Source: an uncultured Oscillospiraceae bacterium (GTDB lineage: Bacteria > Bacillota > Clostridia > Oscillospirales > Ruminococcaceae). Taken from it: DNA of 64,000 nucleotides. Each line of letters opens with the position of its first letter. The first letter of the stretch is position 1. A program made the translations under genes and the position numbers. The stretch lies in assembly GCA_910587335.1 (NCBI GenBank), contig CAJUMG010000001.1, forward strand, positions 62,001 through 126,000, in the 5' to 3' direction. The notes under the pieces were generated by a model, which worked only from the letters and a program-made list of their open reading frames with translations, did no database searches and was not told the origin of the DNA. This document shows positions 57,193 through 64,000 of this stretch, piece by piece.

Positions 57193-57221
57193 ATTATAGC
57201 ATAAACAAATTTTCGAGACAA
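57193..57221 (-). promoter_or_regulatory. Promoter of the ruvCAB operon
   Basis: Leftward TTGTCT (57216-57221), 17 bases, TATAAT (57193-57198) with a TGC extended -10. No LexA-like GAAC-N4-GTTC box is seen beside it. The rest of the 313-base spacer up to tRNA-Val holds nothing else recognisable except the tRNA promoter. Confidence 0.7.
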
Positions 57222-57334
57222 CATCCCCACTGGATTTTCCCTTTCACCGGACAGCCAAAACAGCGGTAAAATCTGTCTTTACCCTTTATCAGACAAAAAA
57301 CTTGATTTTTTGTTCAAATTTTTTTAAAAATTTC

Positions 57335-57363
57335 TTGCATTTTGGAAAAGAAGCGGTTATAAT
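57335..57363 (+). promoter_or_regulatory. Promoter of tRNA-Val
   Basis: TTGCAT (57335-57340), 17 bases, TATAAT (57358-57363), 19 bases before the tRNA. Confidence 0.85.
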
Positions 57364-57382
57364 ATTTTTTGTTATTTGTTTT

Positions 57383-57458
57383 GGACGATTAGCGCAGCTG
57401 GTAGCGCATCCGCTTGACGTGCGGGAGGTCAGGGGTTCAAGTCCCTTATCGTCCACCA
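57383..57458 (+). tRNA. tRNA-Val (anticodon GAC)
   Basis: Acceptor GGACGAT/ATCGTCC with discriminator A and encoded CCA; anticodon GAC in the CTTGACGTG loop; T-arm AGGGGTTCAAGTCCCTT. Confidence 0.95.
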
Positions 57459-57461
57459 GGG

Positions 57462-57497
57462 GTGCTGTTCCTGCAATAGTGGGGGCGGCATTTTTTT
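57462..57497 (+). terminator. Terminator of tRNA-Val
   Basis: GCTGTTCC pairs with GGGGGCGGC (several wobble pairs) and is followed by seven T residues. Confidence 0.6.
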
Positions 57498-57545
57498 GTC
57501 CTTTTTTAAACGCAATCTGTCCGCGGCGTATCTGTCATAGCGGCG

Positions 57546-57582
57546 AAAGGCATTGGGAGACATTTCTTCCCATGCCTTTTTT
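57546..57582 (+). terminator. Second hairpin with T tract between tRNA-Val and yaaA
   Basis: AAAGGCATTGGGA pairs with TTCCCATGCCTTT (one bulge), then TTTTTT. The 48-base segment between this and the tRNA terminator has no gene. The remaining bases to 57730 also show nothing recognisable. Confidence 0.6.
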
Positions 57583-57730
57583 CATAGGATTTCATCCAAG
57601 CTGCCCGGCTACGGCCCGCCTTGAACCGGAATTCAATCCGGCGCCCTGTAAATGCCAGATCATCCAAGCATATCCCTTTGGAACAGCATCTAAAGCACAA
57701 GGCCGGGATGTAAAGCGGACCTTTCCTTCA

Positions 57731-57759
57731 TTGACTTTCTTTTAGCATTTTATTATACT
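57731..57759 (+). promoter_or_regulatory. Promoter of the yaaA-bcp run
   Basis: TTGACT (57731-57736), 17 bases, TATACT (57754-57759). A second TTGACA at 57761 has no matching -10. Confidence 0.75.
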
Positions 57760-57824
57760 GTTGACACGGCAAAAGCCCATTTCAGAGCATTGACGAAACA
57801 AAAATAGCAGGAGCCGCTTAACCT

Positions 57825-58595
57825 ATGAAGATCATCATTTCCCCAGCCAAAAAAATGCGGGTGGACGTAGACAGCCTGGACTGTCTGGGACTTCCGATAT
57901 TTCTTTCCCGGACCGAACGGCTTTTGGCTGCCCTGCGCGCTCTTTCGCCGGACCAGCGCCGGGCTTTGTGGAAATGCAGCGAAGCGCTGGCCCGCCGGAG
58001 CAATGATCTTTTGGAAAAAATGGACCTATATCAAAACCTGACTCCCGCTTTGTTGGCCTACGAGGGGATTCAGTATCAATACATGGCGCCGGACGTGTTT
58101 ACCTATGAAGAGTTTGACTATCTGCAAAAGCATCTGCGCATTCTGTCCGGCTTTTATGGGCTGCTTCGCCCTTTCGATGGCATCGCCCCCTACCGGCTGG
58201 AGATGCAGGCAAGGCTTTCGGTAGACGGCGCCTTTGATCTGTACCACTTTTGGGGCGATTCCATCGCCCGCCACCTCTCGGCGGAAAGCGATGTAATTTT
58301 GAACCTTGCCTCCCGGGAATACAGCCGCAGCGTGATTCCCCATCTTCCCGGCAGCGTTCGGCTGGTCAGCTGCGTATTTGGAGAAGAGAAGGACGGCCGG
58401 ATCGTGGAAAAAGGGGTCCTTTGCAAAATGGCCCGCGGGGAGATGGTCCGCTATTTGGCCCAGCACCGTTGTCAAACCCCGGAGGAAGCCAAAAATTTTG
58501 ATCGTCTCGGCTTTCGTTTTCTGCCAGAGCGATCGGATGAAAAAAATTATGTATTTGGGAAAGAAGGAAAAAAAAATGTTGCCAGTTGGAAGTAA
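57825..58595 (+). CDS. yaaA: Peroxide stress protein YaaA
   Basis: 256-residue DUF328/YaaA protein that limits hydrogen-peroxide damage by lowering free iron in characterised bacteria. Family blocks: MKIIISPAKKM at the start, SNDLLEKM, LYQNLTPALLAYEGIQYQ (about residues 66-83), LSGFYGLLRPFDGI (about 107-120) and NLASREYSR (about 165-173). GGAG lies 11 bases before the ATG. It overlaps the bcp peroxiredoxin gene by 20 bases, a coherent oxidative-stress pair. Confidence 0.95.
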   Translation: MKIIISPAKKMRVDVDSLDCLGLPIFLSRTERLLAALRALSPDQRRALWKCSEALARRSNDLLEKMDLYQNLTPALLAYEGIQYQYMAPDVFTYEEFDYLQKHLRILSGFYGLLRPFDGIAPYRLEMQARLSVDGAFDLYHFWGDSIARHLSAESDVILNLASREYSRSVIPHLPGSVRLVSCVFGEEKDGRIVEKGVLCKMARGEMVRYLAQHRCQTPEEAKNFDRLGFRFLPERSDEKNYVFGKEGKKNVASWK

Positions 58596-59037
58596 GGCCC
58601 CTCAGTTTACCTTACCGGATCAGGAGGGAAACGCCGTCAGTTTGTCCGACTTTATAGGAAAAAAGGTGGTCCTTTATTTTTACCCCAGAGATAATACCCC
58701 CGGATGCACCCGCCAGGCCTGCGCTTTTGCCGAACGGCAGGAGGAATTTGCGCACCTTGGCGCGGTTGTCATTGGCGTCAGCAAGGATTCGGTATCCTCT
58801 CATCAAAAATTTGCGCAAAAATATAGCCTCCCTTTTCTTCTTCTCTCCGACCCGGATTTGCAGGTTTTAGAGACTTATGGCGTCTGGCAGGAGAAAAAAC
58901 TCTATGGCAAGGTGAGCATGGGGGTGGTCCGCTCGACCTATCTGATTGACGAAGAAGGCGTCATCGAAAAGGTGATGCCCAAGGTCAAGCCCGACCAGAA
59001 CGCCGCTGAAATTCTGTCGTATTGGAAGGGCGAATAG
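58576..59037 (+). CDS. bcp: Thioredoxin-dependent thiol peroxidase (Bcp/PrxQ peroxiredoxin)
   Basis: 153-residue peroxiredoxin. KAPQFTLPDQEG (about residues 7-18), the peroxidatic Cys in YPRDNTPGCTRQAC (about 38-51) with the resolving Cys five residues later as in the PrxQ type, and GVVRSTYLIDEEG near the C-terminus. The start at 58576 uses GAAGGA inside the end of yaaA. It removes hydrogen peroxide and organic peroxides using thioredoxin. Confidence 0.95.
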   Translation: MLPVGSKAPQFTLPDQEGNAVSLSDFIGKKVVLYFYPRDNTPGCTRQACAFAERQEEFAHLGAVVIGVSKDSVSSHQKFAQKYSLPFLLLSDPDLQVLETYGVWQEKKLYGKVSMGVVRSTYLIDEEGVIEKVMPKVKPDQNAAEILSYWKGE

Positions 59038-59044
59038 GGGGCGA

Positions 59045-59470
59045 ATGCAGATGACCGAGGTTGTAGCCGCCTTAATCTGGCGGGAGGATCGTTTTTTGAT
59101 CTGCCAGCGGCCGGCCCACAAGGCCCGGGGGCTTTTGTGGGAGTTTGCCGGCGGCAAGGTTGAGCCGGGCGAAACAAAGGAGCAGGCATTGATCCGCGAA
59201 TGCCAGGAGGAGCTGTCTGTTGTCGTTTCGGTGCAGGACGTTTTTATGGAGGTTACCCACGCCTATCCGGATTTGACCGTCCATCTGACCTTGCTGAACG
59301 CCCGCATTGCGTCGGGCGCCTTGCGGCAGAATGAACACGCCGCTTTACGGTGGATCACTACCTCCCAGATCGACCAGTATCCGTTTTGCCCGGCGGACGA
59401 ACCGATTTTGCAGGCGCTGAAGGCCGCCGGCCCCAATCCGGACAGCGGGAAAGGCGGCGGTTGTCCATGA
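59045..59470 (+). CDS. NUDIX hydrolase (8-oxo-dGTP diphosphatase-like)
   Basis: 141-residue MutT-type pyrophosphohydrolase. The Nudix box is complete: GGKVEPGETKEQALIRECQEEL (about residues 36-57). A short N-terminus and the CQRPAHKARGLLWEFAGG segment fit (d)CTP/8-oxo-dGTP pyrophosphatases of the MutT/YvcI type. It follows bcp by 7 bases, which suggests clean-up of oxidised nucleotides in the same stress run. Overlaps the next gene by 4 bases. Confidence 0.9.
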   Translation: MQMTEVVAALIWREDRFLICQRPAHKARGLLWEFAGGKVEPGETKEQALIRECQEELSVVVSVQDVFMEVTHAYPDLTVHLTLLNARIASGALRQNEHAALRWITTSQIDQYPFCPADEPILQALKAAGPNPDSGKGGGCP

Positions 59471-59817
59471 CCACAAGGGAAGAGGCCATCGCCGCCTGTT
59501 TAGAGCTGCCCGGCGCTTATGAGGATTACCCTTTTCACGACAGCAACTGGACAACTATGCGGCACCGGGACAACCAAAAAATTTTTGCGATCATCTTTGC
59601 GCGGCAGGGCCATATCTGGGTCAATGTCAAGGTCGAGCCGATGCAGGGGGACTTCTGGCGGCGCGCTTTCTCCGCTGTGGTTCCCGCCTATCATATGAAC
59701 AAAGAGCATTGGATCAGCATCATTTTAGATGGAACCATGGCGGACGGGGATATTGGGCGCCTGATCGAGGATAGCTTTGCCCTGACCGCGCCGAAGAGAA
59801 AAAAGCGGCCGTCCTAA
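59467..59817 (+). CDS. MmcQ/YjbR family DNA-binding-fold protein
   Basis: 116-residue protein with the CyaY-like fold of the MmcQ/YjbR family: PGAYEDYPFHDSNW (about residues 15-28), a FAIIFARQGHIWVNVKVEP strand pair and PAYHMNKEHWISIILDG (about 76-92). Function unsettled. The ATG overlaps the NUDIX stop (ATGA); it ends the rightward run and is followed by a terminator. Confidence 0.88.
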   Translation: MTTREEAIAACLELPGAYEDYPFHDSNWTTMRHRDNQKIFAIIFARQGHIWVNVKVEPMQGDFWRRAFSAVVPAYHMNKEHWISIILDGTMADGDIGRLIEDSFALTAPKRKKRPS

Positions 59818-59841
59818 CCTCGATTGTCCGTTGCTTTACGC

Positions 59842-59876
59842 AAAAAAGCCTCCCTTTTTGTAAGGAGGCTTTTTTA
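59842..59876. terminator. Bidirectional terminator between mmcQ-like gene and cysS
   Basis: AAAAGCCTCC/GGAGGCTTTT stem with flanking A and T runs, placed between convergent stop codons. Confidence 0.9.
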
Positions 59877-59880
59877 TTTT

Positions 59881-61275
59881 TTAGCTGCGGGTCCACTGCA
59901 CACCCTGCGGGGTATCCTTTAGAGCAATGCCCATACCAGCCAACTGATCGCGGATGGCGTCGGCCGTTCTAAAATCCTTGGCTTTTCTGGCCGCCTGCCG
60001 CTTCTCGATCAGCGCTTCGATATCCGCGTCCAGCGTTTCCTTTTTGCGGTTGTACAAAATTCCCAGCACATCGGCAATGGCGTCGAATACCTCGGCCGCC
60101 TTTTGGGCCAGCGCCTTGGACCGGGGAATTTGCAGCGCCGTGTTGATATCCCGGGTAAGGTCAAACAAAGCGGTCAAACCGTCGGCCGTGTTCAGGTCAT
60201 CGTCCATAACGGCAACGAATTTTTCCTGTGCCGCCGCAAACCTCCGCAAAAATTCCTCTTCCCCTTCTGCCGGCTCCTCCAGGCCGTTTTCCAACGCAAA
60301 CTCCAGCTTTTCCCGGCAGTTGTACAGCCGCTCCAGCGAATTTTTGCAGGACTCGATTACCTCTAACGTGTAGTTGAAGGGGCTGCGGTAATGGGACTGA
60401 ATCATCATCAGCTTGATGGTTTCGTATCCATATTTTTCCGCTACATCCCGAGTGGTGAAGAAATTGCCTTTGGACTTGCTCATCTTCACATTATCCACAT
60501 TGATATACCCGTTGTGCATCCAATAACGGGCATATTCCTTGCCGGTGCAGCACTCTCCCTGGGCAATCTCGTTCTCGTGGTGGGGAAAAATCAAATCCTG
60601 CCCGCCGCAATGAATGTCGATGGTCTCTCCCAAAAACTTTCGAATCATAGCGGTACATTCAATGTGCCAGCCGGGCCGTCCCTTACCCCACGGGGACTCC
60701 CAGTAGGGCTCACCCTCTTTAGCCGCCTTCCACAAGGCAAAATCCATGGGATCCTCCTTCTGGTCGGCAACGTCAATTCGGTTTCCGGCATCCAATTCCT
60801 CAATCGGCATATGGGACAGCTTTCCGTATCCCTTGAATTTTTTTGCCCGGAAGTATACGTCACCGTTCACCTCATAGCCGTAGCCATGGTCGATAATGTC
60901 CTGCACAATCCCAATAATTTCGTCCATCGTCTCGGTCGCCTTGGGATGAATGGTCGCCGCACGGACCCCTAATCCCTTGGCGTCGGTCCAATATTCCTGG
61001 ATATACCGCTCGGCAATGGTTTTATAATCGGTGTTTTCCTCGTTGGCCCGCTTGATGATCTTATCATCAATGTCGGTAAAATTTTGGACAAAGGTCACCT
61101 TGTAGCCCCGATATTCCAGGTAGCGGCGCATGGTGTCAAATACGCAGATGGGCCGGGCGTTTCCAATATGGATGTAGTTGTATACGGTTGGCCCGCAGGC
61201 ATACATTTTTACCTCTCCCGGCGTAATCGGGACAAATTCTTCTTTTTTTCTGGTCAGGGTGTTGTAGATTTTCAT
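59881..61275 (-). CDS. cysS: Cysteinyl-tRNA synthetase
   Basis: 464-residue class I synthetase. The start at 61275 (MKIYNT) aligns with the family; an upstream extension to 61377 lies in the T-box leader. Zinc/active site [16 protein letters not shown] (about residues 28-43, with HIGN), [20 protein letters not shown] with [15 protein letters not shown], and KMSKSKGN (about 268-275). It charges tRNA-Cys and is preceded by a T-box riboswitch. Confidence 0.98.
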   Translation of the reverse strand: MKIYNTLTRKKEEFVPITPGEVKMYACGPTVYNYIHIGNARPICVFDTMRRYLEYRGYKVTFVQNFTDIDDKIIKRANEENTDYKTIAERYIQEYWTDAKGLGVRAATIHPKATETMDEIIGIVQDIIDHGYGYEVNGDVYFRAKKFKGYGKLSHMPIEELDAGNRIDVADQKEDPMDFALWKAAKEGEPYWESPWGKGRPGWHIECTAMIRKFLGETIDIHCGGQDLIFPHHENEIAQGECCTGKEYARYWMHNGYINVDNVKMSKSKGNFFTTRDVAEKYGYETIKLMMIQSHYRSPFNYTLEVIESCKNSLERLYNCREKLEFALENGLEEPAEGEEEFLRRFAAAQEKFVAVMDDDLNTADGLTALFDLTRDINTALQIPRSKALAQKAAEVFDAIADVLGILYNRKKETLDADIEALIEKRQAARKAKDFRTADAIRDQLAGMGIALKDTPQGVQWTRS

Positions 61276-61307
61276 TTGCTTCTCCTTTCTGCCCAGAAAG
61301 CCGGTCC

Positions 61308-61545
61308 AAAAAAGAAACCGCCTTCGGGCCACCGGCCGAAGGCGGTTTTTCACCGCGGTTCCACTTCGATTTCTCACTCGACTTTGCCCTATAACGGAGG
61401 CTGTTTCCGCAGACCGATACTGAGAATTTCCCGGTCCGTGCTAACAGGCGCATTTCACCAAATCCAGTTCCCAAAGGCACTTTCAGCGGGTCATGCCTTC
61501 TCTCTGCCGGACGGTATCTGGCTACTTTTCCTGATCATCGCATTT
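61308..61545 (-). promoter_or_regulatory. T-box riboswitch controlling cysS
   Basis: Leftward leader with all T-box marks. Stem I begins GATGATCAGGAAAAGTAG (about 61522-61539). A probable specifier TGC (Cys) lies at 61450-61452 after GGTGAAA. The T-box sequence GTGGAACCGCGG (61353-61364) pairs with uncharged tRNA NCCA. The terminator AAACCGCCTTCGG.../...CCGAAGGCGGTTT with a T run is at 61308-61350. Uncharged tRNA-Cys binding would favour the antiterminator and raise cysS expression. Confidence 0.92.
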
Positions 61546-61557
61546 GCTATGCTAATA

Positions 61558-61587
61558 AAAATAACACACTTTTTCCCCTTTTGTCAA
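61558..61587 (-). promoter_or_regulatory. Promoter of the cysS T-box transcript
   Basis: Leftward TTGACA (61582-61587), 17 to 18 bases, then TATTTT (61558-61563). It lies just upstream of the T-box stem I. Confidence 0.65.
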
Positions 61588-61668
61588 GGGATGTTAGGCC
61601 GTCGCCTAAATTTTCCTCACCCCAAAACACGCTCCAAATGCCATTTCGGGATCAGATCCCGCACACGC

Positions 61669-62229
61669 TTATTTCATATCCTGTAGCACCGCGCGGTTCT
61701 TCCACAAATAATTGATGCCGCTGACAACCGTTAACACCAGCGTCACCCACATCAAAACCACATTCAGCTCGTTTAGGCCGGTTATCCCCATCAGCAATTC
61801 TTCCTCCAGATACATTTGCAGAAGCGTTGCCGCCACCCAGATCATTTGGCAAACCGTTTTCATCTTGCCAAAAATGTCCGCCGCGATCACAATCCCCTTT
61901 GGCGCGGCGATCAGCCGCAAAGAGGTGACGATAAATTCCCGCGCAATGATTACAATAATAATCGCCGCCGGGGTGACCCATAATTCCACAAAACAAATCA
62001 GTGCCGAGGTGACCAGAATCTTGTCCGCCAGCGGATCCATAAATTTTCCAAAATCGGTGATGAGTCCCCGCTTGCGCGCGATTTTCCCGTCCAGCAAATC
62101 GGTAAAGGACGCCGCTGCAAATAAAATCAGCGCCCACAGATAGTGGCCGGTAAAGGACAGCTCCATTGCAGCGACAAAAAACGGAACCATCAGCATTCTC
62201 AGACAGGTTAGTTTATTTGGCAGATTCAT
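61669..62229 (-). CDS. pgsA: CDP-diacylglycerol--glycerol-3-phosphate 3-phosphatidyltransferase
   Basis: 186-residue integral membrane enzyme making phosphatidylglycerol phosphate. The CDP-alcohol phosphotransferase motif is intact: DLLDGKIARKRG, then GKFMDPLADK (about residues 47-73). About five or six spans. The start at 62229 (MNLPNKLT) follows AGGAGA; the frame extends to 62250 without a site. Downstream of rimO with a 38-base gap. Confidence 0.95.
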   Translation of the reverse strand: MNLPNKLTCLRMLMVPFFVAAMELSFTGHYLWALILFAAASFTDLLDGKIARKRGLITDFGKFMDPLADKILVTSALICFVELWVTPAAIIIVIIAREFIVTSLRLIAAPKGIVIAADIFGKMKTVCQMIWVAATLLQMYLEEELLMGITGLNELNVVLMWVTLVLTVVSGINYLWKNRAVLQDMK

Positions 62230-62267
62230 CAAAAGGTCTCCTCTCCACATTTTGCATGAACTCCAGT

Positions 62268-63593
62268 TTACAGCGCGCTGCCAATCAGGTCATAATCCAG
62301 CACATCGTCCACATGAATTGTCAGATATTGCCCCAAAGCCAGTTTCCTTTTGCTGCTGAAAAACACTTTCCCGTCGATGTCTGGCGCATCCGCCGCACTT
62401 CGGCCAAAATAGCTGGAAGCATAGCGGTCATAGCCCTCTACCACCACTTCCAAATCGGAGCCGATCAGCTCCTGATTATACTGCTCCATAACGCCTATCT
62501 GCAATTCCATAATAATATCCGCCCGGCGCTGGCGCACCTCAGGCTCTACCTGGTCGGCCCGCTCGCCGGCAGGGGTCCCTTCCTCCGCAGAATAGGGAAA
62601 ACACCCCAGCCGCTCAAAACGCATCTGCTGTACAAACTGGCAAAGCTCTTCAAACTGCTCCTCTGTTTCCCCAGGGAACCCAGCGATCAGCGTTGTCCTA
62701 AGTACAATACCCGGCACCTTGGCCCGAATCTTTTCCATCAGCGCCGCAAGGGATTTCTGGTCGCCGCGGCGGTTCATCTCCCGCAAAACCTTTTCGTTGC
62801 AGTGCTGCAAGGGAATGTCCAGATACTTTACGATTTTTTCTTCCTCCGCCATGACCTGTAAAAGCTCATCGGTGATCCAATCCGGATAGGTGTAAAGAAT
62901 GCGGATCCAATGCAGGTTCTCGATCTTTGCCAGACGGCGCAAAAGCTCCGGCAGCATCGGCTTGCCGTACAAATCCATACCGTACCGGGTGGTGTCCTGC
63001 GCCACCAGGTTTAATTCCGTAACACCATGCGCCGCCAGATGCGCCGCCTCCGCCACAATATTGTCCATCTCCCGGCTGCGGTACCGCCCACGGATCATGG
63101 GGATCGCGCAATAGGTACAGCGGTTGTCGCACCCCTCGGCAATTTTTACATAAGCGAAAAACGGCAGGTTGGAAAGAATCCGGTCGCCTTCCAGCGAAAG
63201 CGCCTCCTTGGGTCCAAAACGGCGAACCTTTTCTCCCGCCAGCGCCCGCTCGATGGCATCGCAGATCTCATCGTTGGAGCCGATGCCCAAAATCACATCC
63301 GCTTCCGGAATCTCCTTGGCCATCTCCTCCTGATACCGCTCCGCCAGGCAGCCGGTTACACAGATTACCTTGATCCGTCCTTCTTTTTTCAAGGTGACAA
63401 ATTCCAGAATATTTTCAATCGACTCCTGCTTAGCGCTTTCAATAAAGCCGCAGGTATTGACAATCACCACGTCGCAGGTGCCGGAATCGGTATGAATCTG
63501 ATACCCCTTTTCCCGCAGCTTGGCCAATAGGATTTCCGCATCCACCTGATTTTTGGGGCATCCCAGAGACACCATTCCCACTTTAACCGCCAT
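62268..63593 (-). CDS. rimO: Ribosomal protein S12 methylthiotransferase RimO
   Basis: 441-residue radical SAM enzyme. The N-terminal UPF0004 domain (GCPKNQVDAEIL, NTCGFIESAKQES, CVTGCLAERY) provides the first cluster's three Cys. The radical SAM motif is CDNRCTYC (about residues 156-163). A C-terminal TRAM domain binds the substrate. The pattern IPMIRGRYRSR fits RimO rather than MiaB. It follows recX by 3 bases. Confidence 0.95.
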   Translation of the reverse strand: MAVKVGMVSLGCPKNQVDAEILLAKLREKGYQIHTDSGTCDVVIVNTCGFIESAKQESIENILEFVTLKKEGRIKVICVTGCLAERYQEEMAKEIPEADVILGIGSNDEICDAIERALAGEKVRRFGPKEALSLEGDRILSNLPFFAYVKIAEGCDNRCTYCAIPMIRGRYRSREMDNIVAEAAHLAAHGVTELNLVAQDTTRYGMDLYGKPMLPELLRRLAKIENLHWIRILYTYPDWITDELLQVMAEEEKIVKYLDIPLQHCNEKVLREMNRRGDQKSLAALMEKIRAKVPGIVLRTTLIAGFPGETEEQFEELCQFVQQMRFERLGCFPYSAEEGTPAGERADQVEPEVRQRRADIIMELQIGVMEQYNQELIGSDLEVVVEGYDRYASSYFGRSAADAPDIDGKVFFSSKRKLALGQYLTIHVDDVLDYDLIGSAL

Positions 63594-63596
63594 ACA

Positions 63597-64000
63597 TTAC
63601 TCCTCTATTTCCATAAAATTTTGCAGCGCTGTGCGGATCTGGTCATAATCATAGCCCAAACGCAGCAGAGCGTTTACCGTTTTATTCCGTCCTTTCAGGT
63701 CGCCATCCGCCAAAAATCTAGCGTATTTGCGCCGGATCAAATTTTCCAGCTGCTCGGCCGTTTCCTCTCCGGCAAAGGAATCCTCCATTTCTTCCAGCAC
63801 CTGGTCAACAAGCGCGCGGTCAAAGCCCTTTTGCATAAGGCTCTGTCGGATGCGGCGCGGCCCGTACTTTTTCTCCCGCCAGAGCATTGCGGCCCAGCGG
63901 CGGGCATAGCTTTCATCGTCAACCAGTCCCAGCTGGGCCATCCGGTCGGCTGTCTCCTCGGCAATCTCCTCCGGGACCGAGCGGCACAGCTTGTCAAACA
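63597..64000 (-). CDS. recX: Regulatory protein RecX (5' end beyond window)
   Basis: C-terminal 134 residues of a three-helix-repeat protein that modulates RecA. LGLVDDESYARRWA, KYGPRRIRQSLMQKGF and the final LLRLGYDYDQIRTAL are typical RecX repeats. The reading frame is open to the last base of the window, so the start is off the right edge; an internal ATG at 63941 is not the true start. Confidence 0.92.
   Translation of the reverse strand, partial: FDKLCRSVPEEIAEETADRMAQLGLVDDESYARRWAAMLWREKKYGPRRIRQSLMQKGFDRALVDQVLEEMEDSFAGEETAEQLENLIRRKYARFLADGDLKGRNKTVNALLRLGYDYDQIRTALQNFMEIEE

Noticed and set aside
57193..57221. LexA (SOS) operator at the ruvCAB promoter
   Set aside because: No GAAC-N4-GTTC or close variant near the -10; SOS control cannot be supported from sequence.

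Overview
The window looks like a chromosomal segment of an anaerobic Firmicute of class Clostridia, probably a Ruminococcaceae/Oscillospiraceae-type gut organism. This is inferred from gene content, not from a database match: Feo iron uptake with a Cys-rich partner, a nine-gene V-type ATPase in the Enterococcus ntp order, a T-box ahead of cysS, group II ECF transporter genes, a ClpE-type chaperone and strong AGGAGG ribosome sites.

Layout. 0-10.3 kb: feoA-feoB-Cys-rich peptide, a ZIP metal transporter, a divergent XRE regulator/TM2 protein pair, two tandem M20 amidohydrolases, a DUF1846 gene with a structured leader, mscL with a zinc-ribbon tail and a methyltransferase. 10.5-19.1 kb: leftward V-ATPase operon. 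19.4-33.4 kb: aldehyde dehydrogenase and GntR regulator, YitT, a flavodoxin-like protein, a zinc-ribbon membrane protein, an S9 peptidase, an XRE membrane regulator, telA/xpaC, birA and a phosphodiesterase, then a small rightward operon of unknown proteins whose last gene ends at an A9 run followed by an orphan Leu-rich tail in the -1 frame. 33.0-43.4 kb: a leftward surface-glycan locus (rmlB, B12 radical SAM protein, two CatB-like acyltransferases, pyruvyl transferase, LicD, flippase, two GT2 enzymes, an acyltransferase-3 membrane protein and DUF2304). 44.2-44.6 kb: four tRNA genes. 44.8-57.1 kb: clpE, cvpA, DUF5711, truA, ecfT-ecfA2-ecfA1, an rRNA methyltransferase, glmM and ruvB-ruvA-ruvC, all leftward. 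57.4-64 kb: tRNA-Val, yaaA-bcp-nudix-mmcQ rightward, then cysS, pgsA, rimO and recX leftward; recX is cut by the right edge.

The most striking signal is in the glycan locus. Three acyltransferase genes each carry a coding-strand G tract: 10 G (frame open), 9 G (frame broken) and 11 G (frame broken). The two broken genes are tandem paralogues interrupted at the equivalent codon, and both would be restored by a 10-G tract. This is what slipped-strand phase variation of glycan O-acylation would look like, although homopolymer sequencing error must be excluded. Secondary leads are the A9/-1-frame tail, an ecfA1 gene whose best start codon is ATA, and the attenuator-like DUF1846 leader.
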